Shown: positions 35,170 through 44,427, counted from the stretch's first letter. The stretch: DNA of 64,000 bases from Alistipes onderdonkii (GCF_025145285.1 NZ_CP102251.1:3782001-3846000), one strand, 5' to 3'. Notes: generated from the letters alone by a model not told the origin. Numbers and translations: made by a program.

Positions 35170-35177
35170 CAAATATA
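35170..35177 (-). promoter_or_regulatory. promoter of the oxidoreductase operon
   Basis: TATATTTG (minus strand) is a consensus -7 box 26 nt from the ferredoxin ATG. A TTTA lies 20 nt further upstream in place of TTTG. Confidence 0.6.
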
Positions 35178-35299
35178 TGAAAAAATACCGGAAATTCTAA
35201 ACGAATGCAACAAATCTTATCATGAAAAACGGATAAATGAAAGCAGTACGCCCGGAATAACCCGCCCGAACGCACTGCGTACAAAATATTTCCGCCATT

Positions 35300-35764
35300 T
35301 TATTCCGCCTTCGGATCGGGGCCGTATCGATTCCCGCCCGGCACCCCGGGCCGGCACCACCAGTAAAACAAGAAAATAAGATACACCCCCTGCAAAATGG
35401 CAAGGCCCAGATCGGCATCCGTCAGCCATGCCGCCCCGCCGGGTTTGAGGGAGAAGTGGCTGACGACCCGGCCGGCGATGCTGACGGCCAGATATCCGCC
35501 CGCCCACCATCCGCTGCGCCCGCAATCGTGCAGGCGGCGCACCATAACGGCTAGGTAGGGCATCACAAACGGCAGTCCGACAAGGCAAACGACGTAACGC
35601 CTGCTTGTGGCGCCGACCGTACAGAGTGAGCTAATACCCAGGATAACGGCCAGCAAAAGGAACAGCACGAGAAAGAGTCCCAGCACGAAATACCAGAACT
35701 CGGGCATCGACGCCCGCCCCCGGAAATCGGCATAATGGCGCAGGCATTTGACAAACCATTTCAT
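35300..35764 (-). CDS. DUF805 membrane protein
   Basis: A 154-residue inner-membrane protein. Typical DUF805 features are YADFRGRASMPEFWYFVL near the N-terminus, RRLHDCGRSGWW in the middle (about 76-87), and about four hydrophobic segments. Function is unknown for the family. It lies between the oxidoreductase operon and the serine operon, on the same strand, without a clear promoter. Confidence 0.82.
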   Translation of the reverse strand: MKWFVKCLRHYADFRGRASMPEFWYFVLGLFLVLFLLLAVILGISSLCTVGATSRRYVVCLVGLPFVMPYLAVMVRRLHDCGRSGWWAGGYLAVSIAGRVVSHFSLKPGGAAWLTDADLGLAILQGVYLIFLFYWWCRPGVPGGNRYGPDPKAE

Positions 35765-35826
35765 CGCAAAGGGTTTTTAAGGGGATCACCATGCAAGATA
35801 ACGATTTTCCGCCGATCCGCAAAACG

Positions 35827-35859
35827 AAAAGGCTGCCCGAATGGTTCAGGCAGCCTTTT
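35827..35859 (-). terminator. terminator of the serC-serA-DUF1015 operon
   Basis: AAAAGGCTGCC (35827-35837) pairs with GGCAGCCTTTT (35849-35859) over an 11-nt loop. It has T runs on both strands and is 81 nt past the DUF1015 stop. Confidence 0.8.
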
Positions 35860-35939
35860 CAGCTTGTTCGAAAACACGCCGGACAGGCGGTTCCCCGAGG
35901 GTTGAATGACTTATCGGCCCCCCGAGCGTCGCGGGGCGG

Positions 35940-37184
35940 TTACTCTTCGAACGAGTGGATCACCACGCCCGAGCGGAGTTTCGGCTCGAACCACGTCGTC
36001 TTCGGGGGCATGATGTTGCCCGTGTCGGCGATGTTGATGAGCTGTTGCATCGAAACGGGGTAGAGGGCGAACGCCGCCTTCATCTCGCCGCTGTCGACAC
36101 GGCGTTTGAGCTCGCCCAGGCCGCGGATTCCGCCCACGAAGTCGATCCGCTTCGACGTGCGCAGGTCTTTGATGTCCAGTATTTTATCCAGCACGAGGTT
36201 CGACAGCACCGTCACGTCCAACACACCGATCGGGTCGTTGTCGTCGTATGTCCCGGGCTTGGCCGTCAGGCTGTACCAGTGCCCGCCGAGATACATCGAG
36301 AAATTATGCAGCCCCGTCGGACGGTACTCCTCCGTGCCCTTGTCCTCGACCGTGAAACTTTCGGCGAGCTTTTCGAGCAACTGCTCCGGCGTCAGACCGT
36401 TCAGGTCTTTCACGACACGGTTGTAGTCGATGATCCGAAGCTGCCCCGCGGGGAAAGTCACGGCGAGGAAATAGCAATACTCCTCGTTGCCCGTATGACC
36501 GGGGTTCTTTGCCTGGCACTCCTGTCCCACGCGCGCCGCGGCGGCTGTGCGGTGATGCCCGTCGGCGACATAGAGCGCCGGGATGCCCGCGAAAATCTCC
36601 GTGATACGGTCGTTGGTCTTCTTGTCGCGGATAACCCACAACTTATGGCCGAAGCCGTCGGCAGCCGTGAAATCGTATTCCGGGTCGTTGTTCTTCACCA
36701 CGTCGGCCACGATGGCGTCGATCTCGGCGTTGTCGGGATAGGCGAAGAACACCGGTTCGATATTGGCCTGCTGGTTGCGGACGTGGATCATGCGGTCTTC
36801 CTCCTTGTCGGGACGCGTCAGTTCGTGTTTCTTGATCGCCCCCGAGAGGTAATCCTCGTAATGGCAGCACATGGTCAGTCCGTATTGCGTGCGGCCGTCC
36901 ATCGTCTGCGCATAGATGTAATAATACTCCCCGGGATCCTGTTCGAGCCAGCCCTTCTCACGCCATGCACGGAAATTCTCGACCGCCTTGTCGTAAACCT
37001 CCTGCGAATGTTCGTCGGCAATAGGCTCGAAATCTATTTCGGGCTTGATGATGTGCAGCAACGAGCGTTCGGTGGCCTCGGCCTTGGCCTCGGCGGAATT
37101 CAACACGTCATAGGGGCGCGACGCCACTTCGGACGCATACTGTTTCGGGGGACGTATCCCGCAAAAAGGTTTGATTTTCACCAT
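35940..37184 (-). CDS. DUF1015 family protein of the serine operon
   Basis: A 414-residue protein of the DUF1015 family. Conserved text includes SRPYDVLNSAEA (about 22-33) and ALYVADGHHRTAAA (about 206-219). It has no signal peptide. In Bacteroidetes it commonly follows serC and serA, as here, and a role in serine or phosphoserine metabolism is suspected but not shown. The ATG at 37184 was chosen because the upstream ATG would place a terminator-like hairpin in the coding sequence. Confidence 0.82.
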   Translation of the reverse strand: MVKIKPFCGIRPPKQYASEVASRPYDVLNSAEAKAEATERSLLHIIKPEIDFEPIADEHSQEVYDKAVENFRAWREKGWLEQDPGEYYYIYAQTMDGRTQYGLTMCCHYEDYLSGAIKKHELTRPDKEEDRMIHVRNQQANIEPVFFAYPDNAEIDAIVADVVKNNDPEYDFTAADGFGHKLWVIRDKKTNDRITEIFAGIPALYVADGHHRTAAAARVGQECQAKNPGHTGNEEYCYFLAVTFPAGQLRIIDYNRVVKDLNGLTPEQLLEKLAESFTVEDKGTEEYRPTGLHNFSMYLGGHWYSLTAKPGTYDDNDPIGVLDVTVLSNLVLDKILDIKDLRTSKRIDFVGGIRGLGELKRRVDSGEMKAAFALYPVSMQQLINIADTGNIMPPKTTWFEPKLRSGVVIHSFEE

Positions 37185-37204
37185 ATGAATTAATGTATTA
37201 AAGC

Positions 37205-37239
37205 GAAAAAGGCGGGCGCAGCCTTCGCTCCCGCCTTTC
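37205..37239 (-). terminator. terminator-like hairpin between serA and DUF1015
   Basis: AAAGGCGGG (37208-37216) pairs with CCCGCCTTT (37230-37238). On the minus strand it is followed by TTTTTCGC. It lies inside the presumed operon, 20 nt before the DUF1015 start, so it probably reduces rather than stops read-through. Confidence 0.6.
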
Positions 37240-37254
37240 ACGCGCCGTTATCCG

Positions 37255-38178
37255 CTATTTGTTCACCTGGAACCGCGTATTGCCGTTCCTGAAAAAATCG
37301 ACGATTTGGGTGGCTGCGGCCAGACCCGCGTTGATATTGGCCTCGGCGGTCTCGGCCCCCATCTTCTTGGCGGTGGCAAACACCCGCTTGCCGAATTTCT
37401 CGTCCAGCTCGGCCTGGTTCCCGGCAGCGATGTCGGTAATGTATTTCAGGTCTTCGCGTTCGGTCAGCGCACGCACGACACCCTGTTCGTCGATCACCTC
37501 CTTGCGGGCGGTGTTGACCAGCGTGGCACCCTTGGGCATCGACATCAGCAGTTCGTAACCGATCGAGCCGCGGGTCTGCTCCGTAGCCGGGATGTGCAGC
37601 GACAGGAAATCGGCCTGCCTGTACAAATCTTCGAGGGAATCCACCTTCTTCACACCGTCGGCTTCGAACACCGCCGCATCCGTGATGAAGGGGTCGTAGG
37701 CGATGACGTTCATGCCCAGCGCCTTGCCCTTGCGCCCCACGAGTTTGCCCACATTGCCGTAGGCGTGGATGCCGAGGGTCTTGCCCTGTATCTCCGAACC
37801 CGTACCGGGCGTAAAGCGGTTGCGCGACATGAAGACCATCATGGCGAGCGCCAGCTCGGCCACGGCGTTGGAGTTCTGCCCCGGAGTATTCATCACCACG
37901 ATACCGCGCGCCGTGGCGGCCGCGAGATCCACGTTGTCGTAACCCGCACCGGCACGAACCACGATTTTGAGGTTCTTCGCCGCCCCGATGACTTCGGCCG
38001 TCACCTTGTCGCTGCGGACAATGAGCGCATCGACATCGGCCACGGCGGCCAGCAATTGGGCCTTGTCGGTATATTTTTCAAGCAGGGCCAGTTCATAGCC
38101 CGCGTCCTCGACGATCCTGCGGATGCCGTCGACAGTCTCCTTGGCAAAAGGCTTTTCGGTCGCAACTAATATTTTCAT
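37255..38178 (-). CDS. serA: D-3-phosphoglycerate dehydrogenase
   Basis: A 307-residue NAD-dependent 2-hydroxyacid dehydrogenase, the first step of serine synthesis. The NAD-binding region has LGIHAYGNVGKLVGRKG (about 139-155), the substrate region has VVRAGAGYDNVD (about 73-84), and VNTARKEVIDEQG carries part of the active site. There is no ACT domain, so it is the short form. The start at 38178 (MKILVATEKP) matches the family; an upstream ATG at 38259 would add 27 unlikely residues. Confidence 0.9.
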   Translation of the reverse strand: MKILVATEKPFAKETVDGIRRIVEDAGYELALLEKYTDKAQLLAAVADVDALIVRSDKVTAEVIGAAKNLKIVVRAGAGYDNVDLAAATARGIVVMNTPGQNSNAVAELALAMMVFMSRNRFTPGTGSEIQGKTLGIHAYGNVGKLVGRKGKALGMNVIAYDPFITDAAVFEADGVKKVDSLEDLYRQADFLSLHIPATEQTRGSIGYELLMSMPKGATLVNTARKEVIDEQGVVRALTEREDLKYITDIAAGNQAELDEKFGKRVFATAKKMGAETAEANINAGLAAATQIVDFFRNGNTRFQVNK

Positions 38179-38268
38179 ACCTGTACTTTCTATCAGATGA
38201 ATAAAATCGATGTCCGTGGCCGCCTTTTTCTTCGGAGTGAACGTAAAGAAATGCGCCATGGCCGTCCG

Positions 38269-39342
38269 TTATTTCGCGTGTTTGGCGGCGAACTCCCGCA
38301 TGCACTCTACGAGCACCTCGACGCTCTCCTTCGGAAGTGCGTTATAGCACGATGCGCGGAAGCCGCCCACCAGGCGGTGGCCCTTGATGCCCACGATACC
38401 GCGTCCCTTGGTGAATTCCATGAACTCGGGAGCCAGTTCCTCGTAGCCGTCGGCCATCACGAAGCAGATGTTCATCAGCGAGCGATCCTGCTTGTCGACC
38501 GTACCGCGGAACAGCGGGTTGCGGTCGATCTCGTCGTACAACAGGGCGGCCTTCTCCTTGTTGCGTCGGTAGATTTCGGGTACGCCGCCGATCGACTTGA
38601 GCCAGCGGAGGGTCTCCATGAGCACGTAGATCGGGAATACGGGAGGCGTGTTGAACATCGAGCCGTTCTCGACATGGGTGCGGAACGCAACCATCGTCGG
38701 CAGGTCGCGCACGACACGGTCGAGCATGTCCTCGCGGATGATGGCGAACGCCACGCCGGCCGGGGCGAGGTTCTTCTGCGCACCGCCGTAGATCATGGCG
38801 TATTTCGTAACGTCGACCGGGCGGGAAAGGATGTCCGACGACATGTCGGCGATCAGGGGCACGGGCGAAGCGAGGTCTTCGTGGTACTCGGTGCCGTAGA
38901 TCGTATTGTTGGAGGTGATATGCACATAGTCCAGGTCGGCGGGGATCGCGAAACCCTTGGGGATGTAGGTGAAATTGCGGTCTTCGGACGAAGCGAGCAG
39001 CTCGACCTCGCCGTAACGCTTGGCTTCCTTGATGGCCTTCTTGGCCCAGACACCGGTATTCACATAGCCGGCCTTCCTGCCCAGGAAGTTGGCGGGCACT
39101 TCGTAGAAGAACGTGCTGGCACCGCCGCCGATATAGAAGATCTTGTAGTTGTCGGGGATGTCGAGCATCTCACGGAAGAGCGCGTCGGCCTCGGCCATCA
39201 CGTTCTCGAAATCCTTCGTCCGGTGCGAAATCGAAAGCAGGGAAAGGCCCGAACCGTTGAAATCTACGATAGCTTTTGCTGCGTTCTGGATGACTTCGTC
39301 TGCGAGGATCGAGGGTCCCGCGTTGAAATTGTGCTTTTTCAT
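38269..39342 (-). CDS. serC: phosphoserine aminotransferase
   Basis: A 357-residue PLP enzyme that converts 3-phosphohydroxypyruvate to phosphoserine. Start MKKHNFNAGPSILADEVI is typical. The PLP lysine lies in MIYGGAQKNLAPAGV (about 186-200), and SISHRTKDF binds substrate phosphate. First gene of the serC-serA-DUF1015 operon, with a strong promoter and an inverted repeat just after it. Confidence 0.95.
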   Translation of the reverse strand: MKKHNFNAGPSILADEVIQNAAKAIVDFNGSGLSLLSISHRTKDFENVMAEADALFREMLDIPDNYKIFYIGGGASTFFYEVPANFLGRKAGYVNTGVWAKKAIKEAKRYGEVELLASSEDRNFTYIPKGFAIPADLDYVHITSNNTIYGTEYHEDLASPVPLIADMSSDILSRPVDVTKYAMIYGGAQKNLAPAGVAFAIIREDMLDRVVRDLPTMVAFRTHVENGSMFNTPPVFPIYVLMETLRWLKSIGGVPEIYRRNKEKAALLYDEIDRNPLFRGTVDKQDRSLMNICFVMADGYEELAPEFMEFTKGRGIVGIKGHRLVGGFRASCYNALPKESVEVLVECMREFAAKHAK

Positions 39343-39380
39343 AATATTCGGATGTGAATTTAGTGTTTCGGACTCCAGCC

Positions 39381-39396
39381 TGTTAGTTTACTAACA
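39381..39396 (-). repeat. inverted repeat next to the serC promoter
   Basis: TGTTAG-TTTA-CTAACA directly follows the -7 box on the minus strand, so it covers or adjoins the transcription start. It could be a repressor operator or a small 5' hairpin in the mRNA. Confidence 0.4.
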
Positions 39397-39428
39397 CAAA
39401 TATAGGTAAAATATTCCGGAGAATACAA
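39397..39428 (-). promoter_or_regulatory. promoter of the serine operon
   Basis: On the minus strand a -33 TTG (39426-39428) is followed after 21 nt by the -7 box TATATTTG (39397-39404). The start codon is 54 nt from the -7 box. Confidence 0.78.
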
Positions 39429-39500
39429 CAGTTGTGCAAAACTTGTTCAAAGAAATTTCACTCGGCGTCCCGAACGCTCGGCATTTTGAATTGTTTTTAT

Positions 39501-39508
39501 TACTTTTG
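39501..39508 (+). promoter_or_regulatory. -7 box upstream of yicC
   Basis: TACTTTTG fits TAnnTTTG, 23 nt before the yicC ATG. A TTTG is present upstream but too close (12 nt) to be a standard -33 element. Confidence 0.45.
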
Positions 39509-39531
39509 CCCAAACTTAACATCCTCCGCAA

Positions 39532-40416
39532 ATGGTAAAATCCATGACGGGCTTCGGCAAGGGCGAAGCCACGCTGCAAAATAAGAAGATCACGGTCGAA
39601 ATCCGCTCGCTCAACTCCAAACAGCTCGACCTCGGGCTGCGGCTTCCGGCCGTTTACCGCCAGTCGGAATACGAAATCCGCAATATCATCACCCGCACGG
39701 TACAGCGCGGCAAGGTCGATGTCTTCGTGACCGTCGAATCGCAGACCGTGGAGACCCCGGCGCGTATTAATAAAGAGGTATTCGCCGCCTATGCCGGGCA
39801 ACTGCGCGACGCGGCGCGAAACGCCCGACTCAACTATGCGGGGATCGGATGGGACAGCGCCGCCCTGCAGGCCATCATGCGCCTGCCGGAGGTCGTATCG
39901 ACCGAAGCGGAGAGCATCTCCGACGAGGAACACGCGGCGCTGGTCGCCGCCACCGAAGCCGCCGTGGCGCAGCTCGACGCGTTCCGCCTGCAGGAAGGCG
40001 CGATCCTGATCGCCGACCTGCTGAGCCGCGTGGACAAGATCGAAGGCTACAAACAGGAGGTCGTGCCTTTCGAAAAGGCCCGCACGGAGACGGTCAGGGC
40101 CCGCCTGCTGGAAAACCTCGAAAAGCTGCAGGTCGACGTCGACCGCAACCGGCTGGAGCAGGAGATGATCTTCTACCTCGAAAAACTCGACATCACCGAG
40201 GAGAAGGTGCGCCTGGCCAACCACTGCAGGTATTTCCGCGAGGTGGCCGCCCAAGAGGAGGGCGCAGGCCGCAAACTGGGCTTCATCGCACAGGAGATGG
40301 GCCGCGAAATCAACACGATGGGCTCGAAGGCCAACGAATCGAACATCCAGATACTCGTAGTTAAGATGAAGGACGAGCTGGAGAAGATCAAAGAACAGGT
40401 ACTGAACATATTATAA
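39532..40416 (+). CDS. YicC-family endoribonuclease
   Basis: A 294-residue YicC/YloC protein. N-terminal MVKSMTGFGKGEA and C-terminal EMGREINTMGSKANESNI are the family's most conserved stretches. Members cleave RNA and have been linked to RNA turnover and stationary-phase survival. The stop overlaps the gmk start by one base. First gene of a six-gene unit. Confidence 0.92.
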   Translation: MVKSMTGFGKGEATLQNKKITVEIRSLNSKQLDLGLRLPAVYRQSEYEIRNIITRTVQRGKVDVFVTVESQTVETPARINKEVFAAYAGQLRDAARNARLNYAGIGWDSAALQAIMRLPEVVSTEAESISDEEHAALVAATEAAVAQLDAFRLQEGAILIADLLSRVDKIEGYKQEVVPFEKARTETVRARLLENLEKLQVDVDRNRLEQEMIFYLEKLDITEEKVRLANHCRYFREVAAQEEGAGRKLGFIAQEMGREINTMGSKANESNIQILVVKMKDELEKIKEQVLNIL

Positions 40417-40985
40417 TGGGCAAGGTTATCATATTCTCCGCCCCGAGCGGTTCCGGGAAGACGACTATCGTACGCGAATTGCTGAAGCGTTTCCCGCAGT
40501 TCGAATTTTCGGTATCGGCGACCAGTCGCGCACCCCGAGGCTGCGAGCGCCACGGCTGCGACTACCACTTCATGACGCACGAAGAGTTCATGCGTGCCGT
40601 CGCGGAAAACCGTTTCGTGGAGTGGGAAGAGGTCTACCAGGGCACTTGCTACGGCACGCTGCGCTCGGAAGTGGAACGCATCTGGGCCAAGGGTAACATC
40701 ATCGTCTTCGACGTGGACGTCATCGGGGGTATCAACCTCAAACGCATCTTCGGCGACGACGCCTGCTCGATATTCGTCATGCCGCCCTCGATCGGGGAGC
40801 TGCGCCGCAGGCTCGTATGCCGCGGCACGGACGCCCCGGAGGTGATAGACCGCCGTGTGGCGAAAGCCGAATTCGAACTGACGAAAGCCCCCGAATTCGA
40901 CCACATCGTCGTAAACGACTCGCTCGACGAGGCGATCCGCGAAACGACTGCGATCATCGACCAATTCATCGCACGGCAGCCATGA
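40416..40985 (+). CDS. gmk: guanylate kinase
   Basis: A 189-residue cytoplasmic kinase that phosphorylates GMP. The P-loop is SAPSGSGKTT (about 7-16), and SATSRAPRGCERHGCDYHF (about 34-52) binds GMP. Length is normal. The yicC-gmk pairing is widely conserved. The stop overlaps nadD (ATGA). Confidence 0.95.
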   Translation: MGKVIIFSAPSGSGKTTIVRELLKRFPQFEFSVSATSRAPRGCERHGCDYHFMTHEEFMRAVAENRFVEWEEVYQGTCYGTLRSEVERIWAKGNIIVFDVDVIGGINLKRIFGDDACSIFVMPPSIGELRRRLVCRGTDAPEVIDRRVAKAEFELTKAPEFDHIVVNDSLDEAIRETTAIIDQFIARQP

Positions 40986-41791
40986 AACGCGTCATGCTCT
41001 ATTTCGGGTCGTTCAACCCCATCCATAAAGGGCACATCGCCCTGGCGGAATACGCCGTGGAAAAAGGACTGTGCGACGAGCTGGTGCTCGTCGTTTCGCC
41101 CCAGAGCCCCTATAAACAGGCCGAAGAGCTGGCCCCCGAGATGGATCGGTTCGAAATGGCCGAGACGGCCTGCGCGGCATCGCGCTATCCCGACCGGATA
41201 AAACCCTCGGTCGTCGAATTCCTGCTGCCCAAGCCGTCGTATACGATCGACACGCTGCGCTACCTGGCCGAGAACCACGGCGCGGATATGGAGTTCTCGA
41301 TCCTCATGGGCGCCGACCAGATAGAACGGCTCGACGGCTGGAAAGAGTACGACCGCATCCTCGAATACCCGGTATACGTCTATCCCCGCCGCGGCGAAAG
41401 GGTGGACAGGTTCCCCGGCCGTATCACGGTGCTGGAAGACGCCCCGCTGCAGGATTTTTCCGCGACCCAAATCCGCGGGCGCATCGGGCGGGGCGAGGAT
41501 GTCTCGCAGATGCTCGACAAGGGCGTCGCCGAACATATCCGCCGCAAGGGGCTGTGGAACCCGACGGCCCGCAAATCGGCCCTGACGGCACAGATCGCCG
41601 CCGATCCGGAAAACACGGCGCTCTATATGGAACGGGGCAAGCTCCACTACCGCCTCAACGAATGGGGCGCAGCCCTCAACGACTTCAACCGCGTACTGCA
41701 AGCAGACGACAGCCACGCCGAGGCGCGGCAGTATGCGCAGATGGTACGGGAAATACTGGAATTCAGATATAAGGACATATACAACCCCTGA
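40982..41791 (+). CDS. nadD: nicotinate-nucleotide adenylyltransferase with C-terminal TPR-like extension
   Basis: A 269-residue protein. Residues 1-190 are a complete NadD, with GSFNPIHKGH (9-18) for ATP binding and FSATQIRGRI (159-168) as the C-terminal signature. This makes nicotinate adenine dinucleotide in NAD synthesis. Residues about 200-260 add a TPR-like repeat (ENTALYMERGKLHYRLNEW, then ALNDFNRVLQADDSHAEA). NadD is usually about 190-215 residues, so the extension is unusual. There is no stop or frameshift between the parts. Confidence 0.88.
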   Translation: MKRVMLYFGSFNPIHKGHIALAEYAVEKGLCDELVLVVSPQSPYKQAEELAPEMDRFEMAETACAASRYPDRIKPSVVEFLLPKPSYTIDTLRYLAENHGADMEFSILMGADQIERLDGWKEYDRILEYPVYVYPRRGERVDRFPGRITVLEDAPLQDFSATQIRGRIGRGEDVSQMLDKGVAEHIRRKGLWNPTARKSALTAQIAADPENTALYMERGKLHYRLNEWGAALNDFNRVLQADDSHAEARQYAQMVREILEFRYKDIYNP

Positions 41792-41793
41792 CA

Positions 41794-42780
41794 ATGACAC
41801 GCCTGAAGATTGCCCTCATGGCGGGCGGAGATTCGCCCGAACGGGGGATCGCGCTCCAGAGCGCCGCACAGATCGAAGCGGCGCTCGACCATACGAAATA
41901 CGACATCACGGTCATCGACCTCCACCACCGCGACTGGCACTACACGGCCCCCGACGGACGCGAGTGGCAGGTCGACAAGAACGATTTTTCGCTCACGGTG
42001 GAAGGCGAGCGCAAAGCATTCGACTACGCCCTGATCATCATCCACGGCACACCCGGCGAGGACGGCAAGCTGCAAGGCTACCTCGACATGATGGGCGTCC
42101 CTTATTCGTCGTGCTCGATGACCTCGTCGGTCATCACCTTCGACAAGATCACCACCAAGCGCACCGTAGCGGGACGGGGCATCAACCTCGCCCGCGAGAT
42201 TTTCCTCTGCAAGGGCGAAACGGCCGACCCGGACAGGGTGGTCGCGGAGTTCGGACTGCCGCTCTTCATCAAGCCCAACGCCAGCGGCAGCTCGTTCGGC
42301 GTGACGAAAGTCCATACGCGCGACGAGGTGCTGCCCGCCATCGAGGCGGCCTTCGCCCAAAGCGACGAGGTGCTGATCGAAGAGTGCATCGCGGGCCGTG
42401 AAATGGGCTGCGGCATAATGGTGGCCGGAGGCAGGGAATACCTGTTCCCGATCACGGAGATCGTATCGAAAAAGGATTTCTTCGACTACCAGGCCAAATA
42501 CACCGAAGGCTATTCGGACGAGATAACCCCCGCCGACATCGCCCCGGAAATTGCGGAAGAACTGCACCGCATGACCCGCATCGCTTACAGGGCATGCCGC
42601 TGCTCGGGTGTCGTACGCGTCGATTTCATCGTCACGCCCGAGGGCAAACCCTACCTGATCGAAATCAACTCCATCCCCGGCATGAGCGCCGGGAGCATCG
42701 TCCCCAAGCAGGCACGGGCCATGGGCATGTCGCTGGGAGAGATGTTCGACCTGATTATCGCCGACACCTGCCGCAAATGA
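41794..42780 (+). CDS. ddl: D-alanine--D-alanine ligase
   Basis: A 328-residue ATP-grasp enzyme that makes the D-Ala-D-Ala dipeptide for peptidoglycan. Motifs are AGGDSPERGIAL near the N-terminus, FIKPNASGSSFGVTKV (about 159-174), LIEECIAGREMGCGI, and the C-terminal EINSIPGMSAGSIVPKQ that binds metal and substrate. It begins 2 nt after nadD and overlaps the DUF3109 gene by 4 nt. Confidence 0.95.
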   Translation: MTRLKIALMAGGDSPERGIALQSAAQIEAALDHTKYDITVIDLHHRDWHYTAPDGREWQVDKNDFSLTVEGERKAFDYALIIIHGTPGEDGKLQGYLDMMGVPYSSCSMTSSVITFDKITTKRTVAGRGINLAREIFLCKGETADPDRVVAEFGLPLFIKPNASGSSFGVTKVHTRDEVLPAIEAAFAQSDEVLIEECIAGREMGCGIMVAGGREYLFPITEIVSKKDFFDYQAKYTEGYSDEITPADIAPEIAEELHRMTRIAYRACRCSGVVRVDFIVTPEGKPYLIEINSIPGMSAGSIVPKQARAMGMSLGEMFDLIIADTCRK

Positions 42781-43349
42781 TCGAAATCGACGACAAAATC
42801 GTGAGCGCAGACCTGCTGCGCGAATGTTTCGCCTGCGACATCGCGCAGTGCAAGGGTATCTGCTGCGTCGAGGGGAATGCCGGGGCGCCGCTCGAAGCGG
42901 AGGAGGTCGGCATACTCGAACGCGAATATGCGGCCTACAAGCCCTATATGACGCCCGAGGGCATCGAGGCCGTCGAGCGGCAGGGCTTCATGGTCATCGA
43001 CGAAGACGGCGACCTGACCACGCCGCTGGTCGGCGACGCGGAATGCGCCTACACCTACTCGGAGAACGGCATCACGCTCTGCGCCATCGAAAAGGCGTGG
43101 CTGGAGGGCAAGACCGCCTTCCGCAAACCGATCTCATGCCACCTCTATCCGATCCGCGTCGTGCGGTTTTCGAACGGCACGGCAGGGCTCAACTACCACC
43201 GCTGGTCGGTCTGCGCCCCGGCGCGCGAATGCGGCCGCAGGCTGGGAATCCCGGTCTACAAGGCGTTGCGCGAACCGATCGTGCGCCGTTTCGGCGAGGA
43301 ATTTTACAAGGCGCTGGAAGCCGCCGAAGAATTTATCCGACAACAATAA
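42777..43349 (+). CDS. DUF3109 family protein
   Basis: A 190-residue cytoplasmic protein of the DUF3109 family. Conserved cysteines occur in CFACDIAQCKGICC (about 18-31), and later in ISCHLYPIRV and WSVCAPARECG, suggesting a metal or Fe-S site like the YkgJ group. Function unknown. Its place between ddl and the M23 gene is common in Bacteroidetes. Confidence 0.82.
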   Translation: MIEIDDKIVSADLLRECFACDIAQCKGICCVEGNAGAPLEAEEVGILEREYAAYKPYMTPEGIEAVERQGFMVIDEDGDLTTPLVGDAECAYTYSENGITLCAIEKAWLEGKTAFRKPISCHLYPIRVVRFSNGTAGLNYHRWSVCAPARECGRRLGIPVYKALREPIVRRFGEEFYKALEAAEEFIRQQ

Positions 43350-43356
43350 AATACAC

Positions 43357-44427
43357 ATGAAAAAATACTGCCTCACATGTATGGCCGCCGTTGCGGCACT
43401 CTCGGCATCGGCCGCAGCACCGCAGGCCGAACGCAAAACCGATTCGCTGCACATCGCATCCCTCTCGCCCAGGGAGACTGCGACCATAGACTCCATCGTC
43501 GCAATGCGCCTGCGGCTCCAGCCCAAGCAGATCGAGTCGATTTTCGACACCAACGACGTGGTGGCCATCGACACGCTCGATTCGGGCAATGACGCCATAC
43601 AGGTGGTGCTTTACAGCAACAATACGTGGAAATACGTCCGCAACCGCGAGGTCGCCAAGGACAGCACCATCTTCGAGAAATACTGGGATACGACGACGCT
43701 CTTCCCCTACAAGGAGGTGGACATGTCGTCGATGCCCAAATCGGTGGTCATCGACCTGGTGGACTCGGTCACGAGCTACCACTGCCCCTACCAGGGTTCG
43801 GTGCACCCGCGCGGCAAATACGGCCCGCGCCGCCGGCGCCAGCATCAGGGCGTCGACCTGCCGCTCAAGGTGGGCGACCCGGTCTACGCCACGTTCTGCG
43901 GCCGCGTGCGTATTTCGGAATATAACAAGGGCGGCTACGGCAACCTGGTCATCATCCGCCACGACAACGGGCTCGAGACCTACTACGGGCACCTTTCGGA
44001 GCGCATGGTCGAGCCCAACCAGTGGGTCGAGGCCGGGCAGATCATCGGTCTGGGCGGCTCGACGGGGCGCAGCACGGGGCCGCACCTGCATTTCGAGACC
44101 CGCTATTACGGGCAGTCGTTCGACCCCGAGCGGCTGATCGACTTCAAGAACGGACTGCTGTGCCGCGAGACCTTCCTGCTGAAAAAATCATTCTTCAGCA
44201 TCTACTCGAACGCCGGGCAGGACTTCGACGACGAAATCGCCAACGAAGAGCAGGACAAGAAGGAGGCGGCCGAAAAGGCAGCCATGAAGTACCACCGCAT
44301 CAAGTCGGGCGACACGCTGGGCGCCATCGCCCGCAAGTACGGTACGACCGTGACAAACATCTGCCGACTGAACGGCATCAAGTCGACCACGACGCTGCGC
44401 ATCGGACGCTCGCTGCGGGTACGATAA
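43357..44427 (+). CDS. M23 peptidase with C-terminal LysM domain
   Basis: A 356-residue exported protein with a signal peptide (1-20). The M23 endopeptidase domain has HQGVD (163-167) and HLHFE (243-247), giving all zinc ligands and the catalytic His. A LysM domain (about 312-355) binds peptidoglycan. It likely cuts peptide cross-links during wall growth. It ends the yicC-to-M23 operon and is followed by a strong terminator. Confidence 0.92.
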   Translation: MKKYCLTCMAAVAALSASAAAPQAERKTDSLHIASLSPRETATIDSIVAMRLRLQPKQIESIFDTNDVVAIDTLDSGNDAIQVVLYSNNTWKYVRNREVAKDSTIFEKYWDTTTLFPYKEVDMSSMPKSVVIDLVDSVTSYHCPYQGSVHPRGKYGPRRRRQHQGVDLPLKVGDPVYATFCGRVRISEYNKGGYGNLVIIRHDNGLETYYGHLSERMVEPNQWVEAGQIIGLGGSTGRSTGPHLHFETRYYGQSFDPERLIDFKNGLLCRETFLLKKSFFSIYSNAGQDFDDEIANEEQDKKEAAEKAAMKYHRIKSGDTLGAIARKYGTTVTNICRLNGIKSTTTLRIGRSLRVR

